Source: Eledone cirrhosa
Lineage: Eukaryota > Mollusca > Cephalopoda > Octopoda > Eledonidae
Length of the DNA stretch: 64,000 nt
Reading direction: 5' to 3'
NCBI GenBank assembly: GCA_964016885.1
Contig: OZ024743.1
Span: 192,441,155-192,505,154 of the forward strand
The notes under the pieces are model-generated. The model worked only from the letters and a program-made list of their open reading frames with translations. It made no database searches and was not told where the DNA came from. The stretch's first letter is position 1, and every line of letters begins with the position of its first letter. This document shows, in pieces, positions 18,701-25,601 of the stretch. The translations under genes and the position numbers were made by a program.

Positions 18701-20978
18701 CAGAAGGATGAAAGACAAAGTTGACCATGGCAGGATTGATCTCAGAATGTCAAAGAGCCAGAACAAATACTGCAATGACATTTTATCTGATGCTCTACCA
18801 ATTCTGCCAATCCACCGCCCAAATGAAAATATTGAGAATATTGCAAACAAATATGGTGTTTTTTAGGACTTTGATCTACTTCCAATATCAAGTTTGTATG
18901 TACTATAGAACAATACTTAATTCATAAACAGTTCCATTTTTTAAAGTGAAGGCATATGAAGGCACGTAGCCTAATGGTAAGGGTGTTGGACTTACAATCA
19001 TAGTGTCGTGGGTTTCATTCCCATGCTGGGTTGCATGTTGTGTTCTTGAGCAAAACATTTCCCATTACTCCAGTACACTCAGCGTAAAATGAGTACCAGC
19101 GATAGCTGGGGATTTAACCCTGCGATAGACTGGTATCCTGTCCAGGGGAAGTCTTGTACTCTCAGTCACTTCACGTCATGAATCCAGGATAAGCACCAGT
19201 CTAACGAGCCTTCTGGCTTAAGACAGACTTTTAGACATGTGTGGCTTGGTTGTTAGGGTGTTGGGCTTATGAACATAAGTAGTGGGTTTGATTCTCAGAC
19301 CAAGTAACGTGTTGACTCTTTGAACAAAGTGATCCACTTAGCCAAACATGAATACTAGCAGCAGTTGGGGCTTAACTCTGAGATGGACTGGCATCCCATC
19401 CAGGTGAAAAGGTGTGTACCCTCTTATTGAATGACCTTGAAAGCAGAATAAGCTCGGAGCTTTGTTCACCTGTGCAAGCATGCAAAATCTGAAGTATGTT
19501 CACACTAACATTAAAAAAACAAACAAAACAAACAAAACAATCATCATCATCATTTAACATTTGTTTTCCCTGCTAGCAAGTGTTGGACAAGTCAAATATC
19601 AAGTCAGTATTTGTCACTACAGACCTCTTAAAGAGGCCAGGGGTTACATCTCCTTTACATGTTACCATACTCGATCAAGCTCACCAAGTATATTTTAGCA
19701 AGGCACAAACACTAAGGAGGTTGTTATGCCTTTGACTGAAGAATCCTCTTGACACTTTGTTTGGTAAGTTTTCTATGGCTGGATGCACTCCCAATCATTC
19801 ATTTAGATACTATATTAGCTATTTTACATTACTATATCCTAAAAAATTCTGAAAAAATGTGTATATTAGGACCAGAGGACCTTTCAATTATGTCAAGGGT
19901 ACCACAACCTCTCTAGTGTTGGTGCCATCATAAATGCACCCACTACAATCTGTAAAGTGGTTGTAATAGGAAAAGCATCCAGCCATAGAAAACTTGCCAA
20001 ACAAAGGGTCAAGAGAACTCATCAGTTGTGGCAAGAGAATAACAATCTCTTTAGTTTTAGTGCAACAATAAAATGCATCCAATACACACTATAGAGTACA
20101 CTATGAAGATGCATAGCTTAGGGATTAGAGTGTTGGGCTTGCAATCATAAGGTTGTGAGTTCAATTCCAGGACCAAGTAATGTGTTGTGTCCTTTAGCAA
20201 AGCACTTTATTTTACATTGCTCCAATTTACTCAACTGTAGAAATGAATTGCGACGTCACTGGTGCCAAGCTGTATCAGTCATTGCCTTTCCCTTGGACAA
20301 CATCGGTGGCATGGAGAGGGGAAACTGGTATGAATGGGTTACGACTGGTCTTCCACAAACAACCTTGCCTAGACATGTGCCTCAGAGGGGAAATGTCTAG
20401 GTGCAAATCTCATGGTCATTCTTGACCGAAAGGGGCCTTTATTTTTTACACACTATGGAGTACAAAAACATATGTGAGATCCACCCTGGTCTGTCTGAGA
20501 GGTCTGTGGCTCCCGCTAAGTACTGACTAGGATTATGATAGCTGCCCAACCTTTGTAATCAGAGAGAACAAATGTTAAATGATTATGGTGATAATAATAG
20601 CTATATTAGTTACCATAACTAATAATAAAAAATAGGTATATCAACATGGATCAACCTATATGGAATTTATGAGAAATACATGCTGTGGTAATATTGATTT
20701 TTTTATTCAGTACAAAGCTATTTTTTTTAAGGTGGGTTAGCTATTACATAACTTTCATCGAGTAAGATTAAGAATTTTTAATGAAAATTTCAAGGATTCC
20801 AACTTTAAACCAAGTGGCACCATTCATGTATTTAGTTTTGTGAGCTACTTTTATACAGAGAGAGAAAGAAAGGTGAGAGTGAGAGTAAGAGAGAAAAGGA
20901 GAGAAATACTCTTACCCTTTTTTGATAACAAGCTATTATATCATGGATCTTGAGCATGGCTCCCAGTTTGGGTACCAT
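569..20978 (-). CDS. Phtf: PHTF1/2-like membrane protein, N-terminal half (8 coding exons, 3' part beyond window)
   Basis: Joined exons encode a protein with the hallmarks of the PHTF family. The N-terminus reads YQKR then IGSYDKQLWERSVEQ, followed by FIDVDLVRGSTFTKAKPQVPW and a WWIQ motif at an exon junction. Known of the family: despite the name, PHTF proteins are multipass endoplasmic-reticulum membrane proteins, and rat PHTF1 binds FEM1B. Seen here, numbering from the first ATG: conserved head (8-96), membrane segment 1 (about 105-124), segment 2 (about 143-163), then a long polar, Ser/Lys/Asp-rich linker (178-575) that is probably cytosolic and disordered. All phases match between neighbouring exons. 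The family start is best met by the second ATG (20957-20955, better -3 base), giving MLKIHDIIACYQKR; the first ATG adds seven residues. The usual C-terminal membrane helices lie left of position 1. Introns range from 0.5 to 8 kb and are filled with repeats. No stop or frameshift interrupts the frame. Confidence 0.93.
890..1130. repeat. CT/TG/TA-rich low-complexity tract
   Basis: CT-rich stretch, then TG and TA runs. It includes a short tandem duplication of an 'acagaaatatccaYggttagt' type unit at about 937-981. Confidence 0.55.
1188..1497. mobile_element. non-autonomous DNA transposon with 22-bp TIRs
   Basis: The left end ATATCACAGAAAAAAGAAGA is mirrored by the right end, ...TCTTTTTTCTGTGATAT. 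The interior (about 265 bases) has more CpG than its surroundings and no ORF. Flanks are TA-rich, so the target duplication is unclear. Superfamily not assigned. Confidence 0.6.
1740..2110 (-). repeat. (ATG)n-tailed SINE/LINE tail repeat plus reverse-oriented partner
   Basis: 1765-1850 carries the catcatcat...tgcatgggttagacagattgt form. 1880-2107 carries tandem tail units and ends 'ggacattaaactatgatgaggatgat', the plus-oriented form. Two tail segments therefore lie head to head. Strand is that of the first segment. Confidence 0.5.
2158..2300. repeat. degraded tail-unit repeat
   Basis: Contains 'agtgttggtgccacaataaaatgcatgcggtacac', one unit of the tandem tail repeat seen better at 5990-6330, followed by a gatgatgatga tract. 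Confidence 0.4.
2405..2545 (+). repeat. fragment of 'cagggGTTA..CCCATGA' dispersed repeat
   Basis: Shares 'ggggtccctttttgaggtaatgtttta', 'gatgccttt..tggtgcca' and 'cccttttagtgaccacttacta' with 13715-13905, 41045-41245, 7215-7325 and 53995-54120. Confidence 0.5.
3070..3275 (-). repeat. tRNA-headed SINE (type D)
   Basis: On the minus strand a B-box-like 'ggttcaattcccgggtcagg' is followed by a body ending 'gccagctaaactcgcttaggtgtgaac'. The body matches 8405-8625 and 57507-57720. Confidence 0.55.
3391..4405 (-). CDS. Phtf: Phtf large exon, polar serine-rich linker
   Basis: A 1015-base exon with a tatatag acceptor and gtaagatg donor; the first base completes an Arg codon, then 338 codons follow. 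The protein is Ser/Asn/Lys/Asp rich, with basic clusters (KSKRKSHKR near the end, RKRR near the start), an RSRSLDDLHSS stretch, a run of six serines from AGC-type codons, and no hydrophobic helix. It matches the position of the charged linker between the N- and C-terminal membrane parts of PHTF proteins. The length exceeds what I recall for vertebrate linkers, so the middle is likely lineage-specific. Confidence 0.9.
4815..4945 (-). mobile_element. TTAACCCTTT-ended MITE, partial
   Basis: Degraded copy containing 'ctctttcattaacatact' and 'ttgaaaataatcaagaatttgg', the signature of the family seen more completely at 25602-25817 and 34885-35146. A second degraded copy starts near 4443. Confidence 0.45.
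5146..5385 (+). mobile_element. TTAACCCTTT-ended MITE
   Basis: Starts 'ttaacccttttgatacc', carries the 'accttccatcataattttatg' and 'ttaaattatgctccaaaca' core, and ends with 'tcattagaatcatagtaatgaaaa'. No coding capacity; ends are inverted versions of AACCCTTT in better copies. Confidence 0.6.
5467..5594 (-). CDS. Phtf: Phtf exon, membrane segment 2
   Basis: A 128-base exon with a tatttcag acceptor and gtaagatt donor. It encodes SVTISEV, a hydrophobic stretch (FPALLMLILGLMHSQTVLAH) and then a polar turn ending LLLQ, with two bases of an Arg codon that is completed by the next exon. Confidence 0.9.
5985..6425 (+). repeat. SINE tail with seven ~48-bp tandem units
   Basis: Units of the form 'ctgtaaagtggtagtgctgg' plus 'tgccatgataaaatgcaccc' plus 'agtac' repeat about seven times between 5990 and 6330. 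They lead into the tail core 'gaagggcatccagttgtaga' and end near 'gcaagatgtggtctctctgcc'. The lone divergent units are probably old. Confidence 0.65.
6593..7035 (+). mobile_element. RTE-like LINE 3' remnant
   Basis: The conceptual translation keeps the C-terminal landmarks of the local RTE-like reverse transcriptase (KGQLYDACVQSAMLHG, ELREKLSIRGIR, GHVMHMDD, KWRDAVLRRTS) with stops and a deletion. The 3' end reads 'caagcgtggaacaacagata', then aaaatgatgatgatgatgat, the same terminus as the copy at 39658-40345. Confidence 0.75.
7200..7335 (+). repeat. dispersed repeat fragment
   Basis: Contains 'ggtcctttttgaaacaatga' and 'attctaaaccagatacacatgg', in the same order as 41100-41240. Confidence 0.45.
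7539..7653 (-). CDS. Phtf: Phtf exon, WWIQ and membrane segment 1
   Basis: A 115-base exon with a ttttctag acceptor and gtaagaga donor. It completes a Trp codon, giving WWIQQTSKSF, then a hydrophobic helix (FWLAMLVLYTFQLVAITLYI) and a short tail ending KTE in phase 0. Confidence 0.92.
7860..8015 (+). repeat. (ATG)n SINE/LINE tail
   Basis: Tail core 'ggcatcaggaagagcatcca', 'catagaaaccaagccagaat', 'gcaagacacggtcatctgat', then 'ctagcatggaaaaaaggaca' and a ttaaatgatgatg end. Confidence 0.65.
8113..8209 (-). CDS. Phtf: Phtf exon, GSTFTKAKPQVPW
   Basis: A 97-base exon between a ccatacag acceptor and gtgagt donor. It completes the split Gly codon and encodes STFTKAKPQVPWTRITQRAV and then LRVMFFPLYYK, leaving TG of a Trp codon. 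Strong match to the pre-membrane region of PHTF. Confidence 0.93.
8405..8625 (+). repeat. tRNA-headed SINE (type D)
   Basis: Head 'attggttagaatgctggact' (A-box-like) and 'aaggtcacgagttctgtttc' (B-box-like). The 3' body has 'gagaaaccttctataagaag' and 'ccagctaaatctacataggt'. Confidence 0.6.
8849..8918 (-). CDS. Phtf: Phtf exon, FIDVDLVRG motif
   Basis: A 70-base exon with a tttttcag acceptor and gtaagag donor; 23 codons plus one base. It encodes SISNVPRRIGRMK then TEFIDVDLVR, matching the PHTF stretch that precedes the conserved GSTF segment. Confidence 0.92.
9122..9417 (-). repeat. tRNA-headed SINE (type C), near full length
   Basis: The minus-strand copy matches 18957-19233 and 25231-25503: head 'ggcctNgtggtaagggtgtt', B-box-like 'gggttcgattcctgggctgg', body 'gagtaccagcaataactggg', end 'gccttctggcttaagacaga'. 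Confidence 0.65.
9495..9640 (-). repeat. (ATG)n tail of an RTE-like/SINE copy
   Basis: Starts with catcatcatcatcattttac, then a degraded tail and an RTE-like 'gctttagcagtctaagatca' block. The same block is read in reverse in the LINE remnant at 6593-7035. Confidence 0.45.
10062..10620 (+). mobile_element. RTE-like LINE fragment (central RT)
   Basis: Translation gives DWHSSVIVNCYKDKRDALER, then MKVTETVTVQLIKDRNKLDE, FLVRQQQNYLSKPLYLAFAD and LEKAF, the first half of a non-LTR reverse transcriptase with the F/Y-x-D-LEKAFD motif. VHQG and RVYSSVHF (SVLSP-like) follow with stops. It ends 'gcaagcatgtaaaagcggat', then aaaacaatgatgatgatg. The domain between the LEKAF and VHQG motifs is shortened and the C-terminal part is missing. 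Confidence 0.75.
10617..10985. repeat. CA/TA minisatellite
   Basis: GTGTGT then CACACA/ATACACA units over about 370 bases. Apparent ORFs here are low-complexity artefacts. Confidence 0.7.
11040..11480 (+). repeat. RTE-like 3' scrap followed by SINE tail
   Basis: 11043-11110 matches the 'ggtagactgtatgatgcctg' RTE C-terminal block (RLYDACVRT). It is followed by tail cores with 'gaagggcatcctggtgtaga' and 'gaaggacatccagccataga', ending acaacaataatgatgatgat. Confidence 0.55.
11690..12185 (+). mobile_element. two tandem TTAACCCTTT-ended MITEs
   Basis: 11690-11935 and 11937-12180 are two copies in the same orientation. Each carries 'ccatcataattttatgtaag'-type and 'ttattttcaaaatttattga'-type cores; the second starts 'ttaacccttttaatatggaa'. 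Confidence 0.55.
12190..12800. other. intron, nothing recognised
   Basis: AT-rich, with a purine-rich patch at 12600-12720. No motif, tail or terminus of a known repeat family was seen. Confidence 0.4.
12825..13050. repeat. CATA/CACA minisatellite, ~50-bp units
   Basis: Units built from 'acaaatacatacataagcac' plus a variable 'catgcatctgtttt' block recur about four times. Confidence 0.6.
13268..13600 (-). repeat. (ATG)n SINE/LINE tail with tandem units
   Basis: Starts catcatcatcatcatcattt and continues 'ccatgctagcatgagttaga' and 'gcccttcctaacgccaacca'. It has two units of 'acagtgtgagctgggtgctt' plus 'tttgtcgtgacacctacac'. Confidence 0.7.
13715..13905 (+). repeat. dispersed repeat fragment ('caggggttagccctgcag')
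   Basis: Matches 41045-41245: 'ttttcccggtcaatgcaggg', 'catgacaggcttcatactca', 'tacccttcctggcaccatcc', then 'cttacaatatacaggaataa'. Confidence 0.55.
13931..14095 (-). repeat. tRNA-related SINE (type A, ACAATT-ended)
   Basis: Begins 'aattgtttctacttttggca' (reverse of the 3' end), contains 'tatcgaccccgtaaggatga', and ends at 'ggcgtccgaccctctacc'. Octopus tRNA-derived SINEs (OK/OR1/OR2 families) are established in the literature. I infer this belongs to such a group. Confidence 0.75.
14380..14535 (+). repeat. tRNA-headed SINE, 5' part
   Basis: Head 'catggtctagtagttagtgt', B-box-like 'gtcgtgggtttgattaacat', body 'aaaatgagtaccagcgggag' and 'ggggttagccccaagatgga'. It stops where the CR1-like LINE begins. 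Confidence 0.55.
14570..15612 (+). mobile_element. CR1/Jockey-group LINE, reverse transcriptase 3' half, inactivated
   Basis: Translation from 14578 gives GSVLGPLLFVAYINDIDANL, KYADDIKLYLE (the YADD catalytic motif), WITDWQLKLAVDKCTTMHFG, SCECDLGITVSSDLRWTKHV, then EFASSVWNPYL and LLETVQRRATKRIPSIRHLS. This is the classic C-terminal half of a non-LTR RT of the CR1/Jockey group. A TGA at about 15029 replaces the expected Arg codon (V-R-P), which looks like CpG decay. A second TGA and a frameshift follow near 15260; the new frame gives HDFRKHFFTLRVAEAWNKLP. The 5' half is missing. The 3' end is near (ATT)n at 15597-15612. Confidence 0.85.
15617..15735 (+). repeat. type A SINE, 5'-truncated
   Basis: 'gagttcaaatcccgccgagg' through 'aagtagaaacaattatt', abutting the (ATT)n end of the LINE. 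Confidence 0.75.
15770..16095 (+). repeat. SINE tail with ~4 tandem 48-bp units and (ATG)n end
   Basis: Units at 15785-15960 ('actctgtaaagtggtagtgc'), then 'attaggaagggcatctaaaa' and the end 'aggcataaagtgatgatgat'. Confidence 0.65.
16228..16620 (-). mobile_element. LINE 3' remnant, RTE/L2-like
   Basis: The minus-strand translation gives RRLERKEIRMVLWMSSVLLR, EKKTNNELQRIMG and GNEIRWLDHVLRLE, the 'RLRWxGHVxR' C-terminal region of RTE/L2-like reverse transcriptases. It differs from the RTE-like copies elsewhere in the window and is probably an older, separate family. Its 3' side runs into the 'ccattttccctgcaaaaact' dispersed repeat. Confidence 0.6.
16754..16810 (-). CDS. Phtf: Phtf exon, IGSYDKQLWERSVEQ
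   Basis: A 57-base exon (19 codons, phase 0 at both ends) between a ...catccag acceptor and a gtatgt donor. It encodes IGSYDKQLWERSVEQKLYK, the most diagnostic PHTF family motif in the window. It sits in intron sequence with no open frame around it. Confidence 0.93.
16890..17100 (-). repeat. tandemly expanded piece of a type A SINE
   Basis: 'ccctagtatctgactggtat' plus 'atattttatcaaccccagta'-type units repeat about five times and lead into the normal SINE body 'aaagagcaaagtgaacccaa'. Confidence 0.55.
17240..17473 (+). mobile_element. TTAACCCTTTAGCAT-ended MITE, uninterrupted
   Basis: Left 'aaccctttagcattcacatt' and right 'accggtttgaacattaaagg' plus gttaa are inverted ends. The core contains 'cacataattatctcacataa' and 'acaataccttaacatcagtt'. 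It is the reference for the interrupted copies at 18112-18660 and 35515-35912. Confidence 0.65.
17505..17670 (+). mobile_element. TTAACCCTTT-ended MITE, 3' part
   Basis: 'ttccatattcttgattattt', 'ataggcagtgtttctcataa' and 'gaaatatgctaatgaaaagg' plus ttaa. Confidence 0.5.
18112..18660 (-). mobile_element. TTAACCCTTTAGCAT-ended MITE split by a SINE
   Basis: The outer parts 18112-18272 and 18620-18660 together make one MITE copy. The left part carries 'aaaccagccatatctggcca', the right part 'tagagtaatgtaaatggtaa' plus agggttaa. The 18274-18619 SINE lies between repeated ataatRgtatata flanks. Confidence 0.7.
18274..18619 (-). repeat. full-length tRNA-headed SINE (type B, ~345 bp)
   Basis: On the minus strand: head 'tggtttagtggttagagcat', B-box-like 'gaggttgtgagtttgattct', body 'gccaagctgtatcagtcatt' and 'cctttcccttggacaacata', end 'gaccgagtggggctttattt'. 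Flanked by a ~13-base target duplication inside a MITE. Confidence 0.75.
18655..18825 (-). repeat. type A SINE, diverged
   Basis: 'tatcaaccccagaaggatga', 'caaagttgaccatggcagga', end 'ccaattctgccaatccaccg'. Confidence 0.6.
18957..19233 (+). repeat. tRNA-headed SINE (type C)
   Basis: Head 'cctaatggtaagggtgttgg', B-box-like 'gtgggtttcattcccatgct', body 'gagtaccagcgatagctggg', end 'gccttctggcttaagacaga'. Confidence 0.7.
19236..19470 (+). repeat. tRNA-headed SINE, related to type C
   Basis: Immediately follows the type C copy. Head 'gtggcttggttgttagggtg', B-box-like 'gtgggtttgattctcagacc', body 'gagatggactggcatcccat', then 'cagaataagctcggagcttt'. Confidence 0.6.
19540..19760 (-). repeat. degraded (ATG)n-tail repeat
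   Basis: Starts tcatcatcatcatttaacat with 'gctagcaagtgttggacaag', then a poorly matching interior. Confidence 0.4.
19870..20545 (+). repeat. SINE-tail repeat split by a type B SINE
   Basis: Outer parts 19870-20102 and 20448-20590 form one tail repeat ('aggaaaagcatccagccata' through 'gaacaaatgttaaatgatta'). The interruption is bounded by 'acactatagagtac' and 'acactatggagtac', a target duplication. Confidence 0.65.
20103..20447 (+). repeat. full-length tRNA-headed SINE (type B)
   Basis: Head 'tagcttagggattagagtgt', B-box-like 'aaggttgtgagttcaattcc', body 'gccaagctgtatcagtcatt', end 'gaccgaaaggggcctttatt'. Same family and length as 18274-18619, opposite strand. Confidence 0.75.
20590..20912. 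other. intron, nothing recognised
   Basis: AT-rich intron just downstream of the first coding Phtf exon, with a GA-rich tract at 20860-20905. Confidence 0.4.
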
Positions 20979-20993
20979 GGAGAAAATTCCACT
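20916..20993 (-). CDS. Phtf: Phtf first coding exon
   Basis: Acceptor cag precedes 20993 and donor gtaagag follows 20916. The first ATG is at 20978-20976 and a second in-frame ATG at 20957-20955. It encodes MVPKLGA then MLKIHDIIACYQKR and ends on a complete codon. The 15 bases before the first ATG are probably 5' UTR carried on the same exon. Confidence 0.85.
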
Positions 20994-21039
20994 CTGCCAC
21001 CAAAAATTTCAACAATATATACTTTCCCTATAAAAAAAA

Positions 21040-22950
21040 AGAAAGAAAGAAAATAAAACGCTATTTGAAAGGGGGAAAATGTATTGGCATATTTTAAAAT
21101 TTTATTTCAAAAGTTGCATTTCGAATACATTAAAAAATAAATAAATAAATTAATTAAACAAAAAAAAATACTGAGGATAATTTTTTCATTTTTTTTTATA
21201 GAAACATAAGTGCAAGTAGACAACCTACATATATACACACACTAGCTCACCCGTTTACAAATCCTTACAACTGTCTTGACTCAAACAAAAGTCGTCACTT
21301 TGTTAGTGACCAGTTTAAATTCTGCAAATAACTTAACTAAATCACAAATGCACGCATGCATGTCGCCCACTCAAACACATGCATACCTATATACATGAAG
21401 GCATGCATAATAGTGGAAATCAGCTGCCCACCAGATGTCAATGTAATGCTAAAGATTAGTAAAAAGGAAACAGTTATGCTGAGCTAATAAGGAAACTGCA
21501 GATACTCCACCCTGACTATACCTTTAGATATTTACCTGTGGTCATTGGGGCTCTTGGATATGTTACTAACTACCTCAGTACAAATCTTGAGAAGCTGGGC
21601 TTCACAGAGCCAGAAAGGCATGGACAGTTAAGAAGTACAGTAGTCCATTAATGGAACTGTAAAACATTTCACAATTCAGCATGTAATAACTGCATATATA
21701 CATGTATAGCTACAGAAACATATGCACGTGCACACATATAACTCAAAACCTACAGATCTACAGATGCAACATCCATACCGGCACACACAAACACAAACTC
21801 ATATAGATATACATACGTATAAATTTCAATGAAAGAGTCTTATATCTGTTAGAAACCAGCTCTCTCTCTATTAGTGAAATGTATAAAATAATAAAACCAC
21901 CAGAACATACATACATACATACACTCCTAAGTACATACATACATGCCTAAGTACATACATACATTTCATACACATACACACACTAACCCATAATTCTTCT
22001 AATTATCTAATAGTGTTTTAATAGTTTTGTGGGCCATTATTATGTGGATGTATTGTCTACAACTGTGTATGCATAATAGGATTGTTGTACTTGACAACTA
22101 AAACAACAATGAAAATAGATTACCTTGATGAATATCAAGAATTACTCACAGATCAAACGGATCGATTACTGTCAATATATTACGTATATTACTTTATCAC
22201 CTATCAGACTCCAAGTTGATAACCATACGTGACTCGTAAACGACAACGATAGAAATACGGAGAAAAACAAATTTATAATTCAATGAAATATAAAAATTCC
22301 ATGTTCAATAAATGGATTTTTAAAACTTTTACTCCTATCAGATAAGAAGATATCACGAATGGAGATAATTAAAAAATTTGAAACGCATTTTTTTAAAAAT
22401 AAATTTCAGAACACAAATGTTTGATTTAAAATGATTATTTTAAATCCGTAGTGAAACGTTTCAAAAGGAGGTTAATTTACATTACAATATAAATGGCAAT
22501 GCGGAAACGAAAAAGATAGAGAAGATGAAGAAAAAAGTAAATTAAGGGCTTCGTTTTTTTTTTGTTTTTTTTTTTTGTTGTAGCAACAACAGTAATACAC
22601 ACGCGGAAAAGATGAGAATTTTAACCTTATTAGGAAGACAGTAATAAGAACGTACTATTTCTTGTACTTTTTTTCTATATGAATTATACTGATTTCTTAT
22701 GTAATTGAAGTGGGATAAAAGTGAAAGCTGAACTTTTAATTCAATTATGCACAACCGAAAAATTGAATGTAACGAAATATAATAGCGAACTTCTGTTGAA
22801 TAATCTTTATCAGGGGTATATTTTTTTCAATTTTCAATATCGAAAGGAAGAGTTATCTTCTCATAAATTTTCATAAAGGGGAGAAAACTCGACAATCAAA
22901 ATTTTTTTTTTTTTTTTTAAATTCACCAAAAATAAAATATGAAACTACAG
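21040..22950. other. intron, no feature recognised apart from microsatellites
   Basis: About 1.9 kb of AT-rich sequence upstream of the first coding exon. Short CATA repeats at 21740-21990 and T-runs at 22552-22578 and 22905-22918. No transposon termini or coding similarity seen. Confidence 0.4.
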
Positions 22951-23040
22951 AGAAATTATAATAAAATAAATATAAGTGCTAAATATTTAGTACTGGACTG
23001 CTTGTAAAGAAAAATTACGAACAATAGTCAAAATAGGGAA

Positions 23041-23208
23041 ACATCCCTGACCACATCCTTGCTCATTGCTATCGGAGCAGAGCTGGCTACCCGCAAGTGC
23101 GAGCCCCGTGAGATGGAGTGGCTGTTCCAGCGCGTCTCCCTCACCGTCCTCTGAGGCAATGCCTTCTTCATCCTGTCGGCCGGAACCACGAGACGCCTAA
23201 TCCCTTAA
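23041..23208 (+). pseudogene. GC-rich coding-like relic of unknown origin
   Basis: A GC-rich block in strongly AT-rich surroundings. Frame 23041-23208 reads TSLLIAIGAELATRKCEPRE, then MEWLFQRVSLTVL, a TGA at 23152, then GNAFFILSAGTT and a TAA at 23206. G/C-ending codons dominate and the TGA sits where CGA (Arg) would fit, so this looks like a decayed piece of real protein-coding sequence. It may be the end of a transposon protein or a retrocopy. I do not recognise the family. Confidence 0.45.
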
Positions 23209-23955
23209 GATATGCTGTTTGTATACTTTCCACCATCTGGTTTGTGTTGTTACTGTTAGTAATTCTATGATTGTAAATTACTTCTCATACTTGACAGTTG
23301 AATATTAAAATATTCAAAATACAAATATTGAATATAAAATTATATAGTGTCACGCAGACTAAAATAGAGAATGTGGACAGAGCTGGCGATTTGAATTACA
23401 GGTTTAGTCCATCAGTTTTTGCCTAGCCAATTTCCCTCACAAGGCTCTAGCTGCCTTTACACACAAAGTAAGCAAGGGAGAGAACTTTTGGTCTTTTTTT
23501 ATTTTTTTAATCAATTTAAGACAATGAAATGTGAATGGGCCTTGTTTATAAGCCATTTTGTGAAAGCAACGGAATGTTTCTGTCTTAGCTCTCCTCAGTG
23601 AAGAATATCTATCTAGAAAATTGGATAGACTAAGATATAGATATGAGAAAGATAAAAATACTGCATTGATTATGTGTGTCAATAAAGTGTGAGGCAAAAA
23701 TGCCTTAGGGAAGCGCTATGCATGAAGTGTACACATACAAATAATCTCGCAGTTTGAATATGACAAGTTGGGTGAAACTGAAACCAACTGAGGCTATCTA
23801 CGCAGTTTGAGGGGTGTTCAAGTAGTAAGTAGAGGACGATGGCAACGATGATGATGTAGAAAAGAAACTACTTCATGGTATCTCACACCAGCAAGTTTTC
23901 TTTTTGTAACCAATTACTTTTTCCCACAGGCATGCAGATTCCCTCTTCCTCTCTC
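23209..23955. other. intron, nothing recognised
   Basis: Mixed AT-rich sequence; no repeat termini or protein-like frame could be supported. Confidence 0.4.
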
Positions 23956-23957
23956 TC

Positions 23958-24240
23958 TTCCATACTTCATCTATAAAACAAACAGACACACACACTGATT
24001 TGCTGTCAGTCACTTTGCTATACTTCAACTATAAAACAGAGAGAGAAGAAATTCGTTCTCCGTTTGTCTTTCACACATCAACTATAAAACACAGAGAGAG
24101 AGAGAGATTTTCTCTCAGTCTCTTTCCTATACTTCAACTGAGAGGGAGAGAGGGGGGAGTCGTTTTTCTACTCTTCCATGCTTCTACTATAAAACACACA
24201 TATATACACGCAATCTTTCTTTTTCTCTCTCTCAATAACT
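23958..24240 (+). repeat. degenerate ~63-bp tandem repeat
   Basis: 'tacttcaactataaaacaga' recurs about every 60-65 bases, followed by variable GA/CT-rich filler (23968, 24020, 24076, 24132, 24181 approximately). The open frame across it is a product of this repeat. Confidence 0.6.
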
Positions 24241-24429
24241 CACTCACTTCAACAAAAACATACAACTGTATGCTACAACCCACTCGCATACACTTATCAA
24301 TGCTCTCAGGCCACCATTTCCACATCCTACTCTACCCCATCCTTTACATGCTTGTTATCCATACAGAGATCCTAATTAAAGATAATAACAATGACAATAC
24401 ACAGAATGGAAGTATGTTTCAATGATTTA

Positions 24430-25225
24430 TCTAAACACACGACAGACAACACAGAAACTGAATGAAAATACAAACACGAATTTCAATCAACCCATCAACC
24501 AACCAACCAGTCAACCAACAAACCAAGAAAATATAACAATACCAACAACAAAAGGTAGAGGAGTATTTAAATATGGCTAGATGAAGACAGTTAATACAGA
24601 ATAGTATTATATCTTTACGCAATGAACAGATTAAAAGCGGAGGAGAAAATGTAAATGTCTTTTGTAGCCAGAGGCTGTTCTTTAAGACTAGGATTTGTTT
24701 CAAGTGAATGAGAGATCATTATCATCGCTATCTAGGTCGTTGTCATCATCATTTTTACAACTTCTTGCTGGTATGGGTTGGCCAAGACATTTTGAGGCAG
24801 TTTCTTTCTTTTCTTTTTTCTACTGGAGTTGTAACTGATAACTAGTAACAGTAATGTAAAGACCAACGGAAACAGCTTACTTATCCAGTCTGAAGGTTGG
24901 CCCCTTTTCCGCTTTTGTTTCTTTTCAAGAGCCAGGGACCCTTCCTGACAACAGGAAATATAAGTATGACAAGGTATACACCTCTGACCCTCGTCAAATC
25001 CCTGAGTAGCAGAATGATGTGAGACCTAGATAAATGTTATCACTTTCTTTAACTGTGTGGAGATGAAGATATACATGAAGACATGATATTTATATACTTT
25101 TATTGGTTTGAGTCATCCAGCTGTAATCCTCCTGAAGCACAACCATGAAGAGTTTAATCCATCAGATAAACTCCAGTACTTATTTTGAAGTCTGGCACTA
25201 ATTTTATCAATCCTATTTGTTGAAC
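24430..25225. other. intron, mostly unrecognised
   Basis: 24735-25030 loosely resembles the (ATG)n tail repeats ('ttgctggtatgggttggcca', 'gggacccttcctgacaacag'). The rest shows nothing. Confidence 0.35.
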
Positions 25226-25230
25226 TTGTG

Positions 25231-25503
25231 GGGGCACGTGGCCTAGTGGTAAGAGTGTTGGACTTATGATCATAATGTCTTGGGTTCAATTCCTGGGCTG
25301 GGTTGTGTGTTGTGATCTTGAGCAAAACTTTTCATTTCATATTGCTCCAGTACCCTCAGCTGAAAATGAGTACAGCAATTGCTGGGGGTTTAACCCTGTG
25401 ATGTACTGGCATCCTGTCCAGGGAGAAGTCTTGTACTCTCAGTCATTTCATGTTAGGATAAGCACCGGTCTAATGAGCCTTCTGGGTGAAGACAGACTTT
25501 ATT
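25231..25503 (+). repeat. tRNA-headed SINE (type C), near full length
   Basis: Head 'ggcctagtggtaagagtgtt', B-box-like 'ttgggttcaattcctgggct', body 'aaaatgagtacagcaattgc', end 'gagccttctgggtgaagaca'. Confidence 0.7.
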
Positions 25504-25601
25504 TGTTGAACCACTAAGTTATGGGACACAAGGAATCAACACAGTTTTTATTTTTATTGGTGTCAACATAGACACATAATTTTCCCTTCACAGACATGTA
25601 T

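Noticed and set aside
24000..24425. 141-codon plus-strand open frame
   Set aside because: It runs through a ~63-bp tandem repeat with GA/CT filler; the peptide is repetitive and has no recognisable domain.
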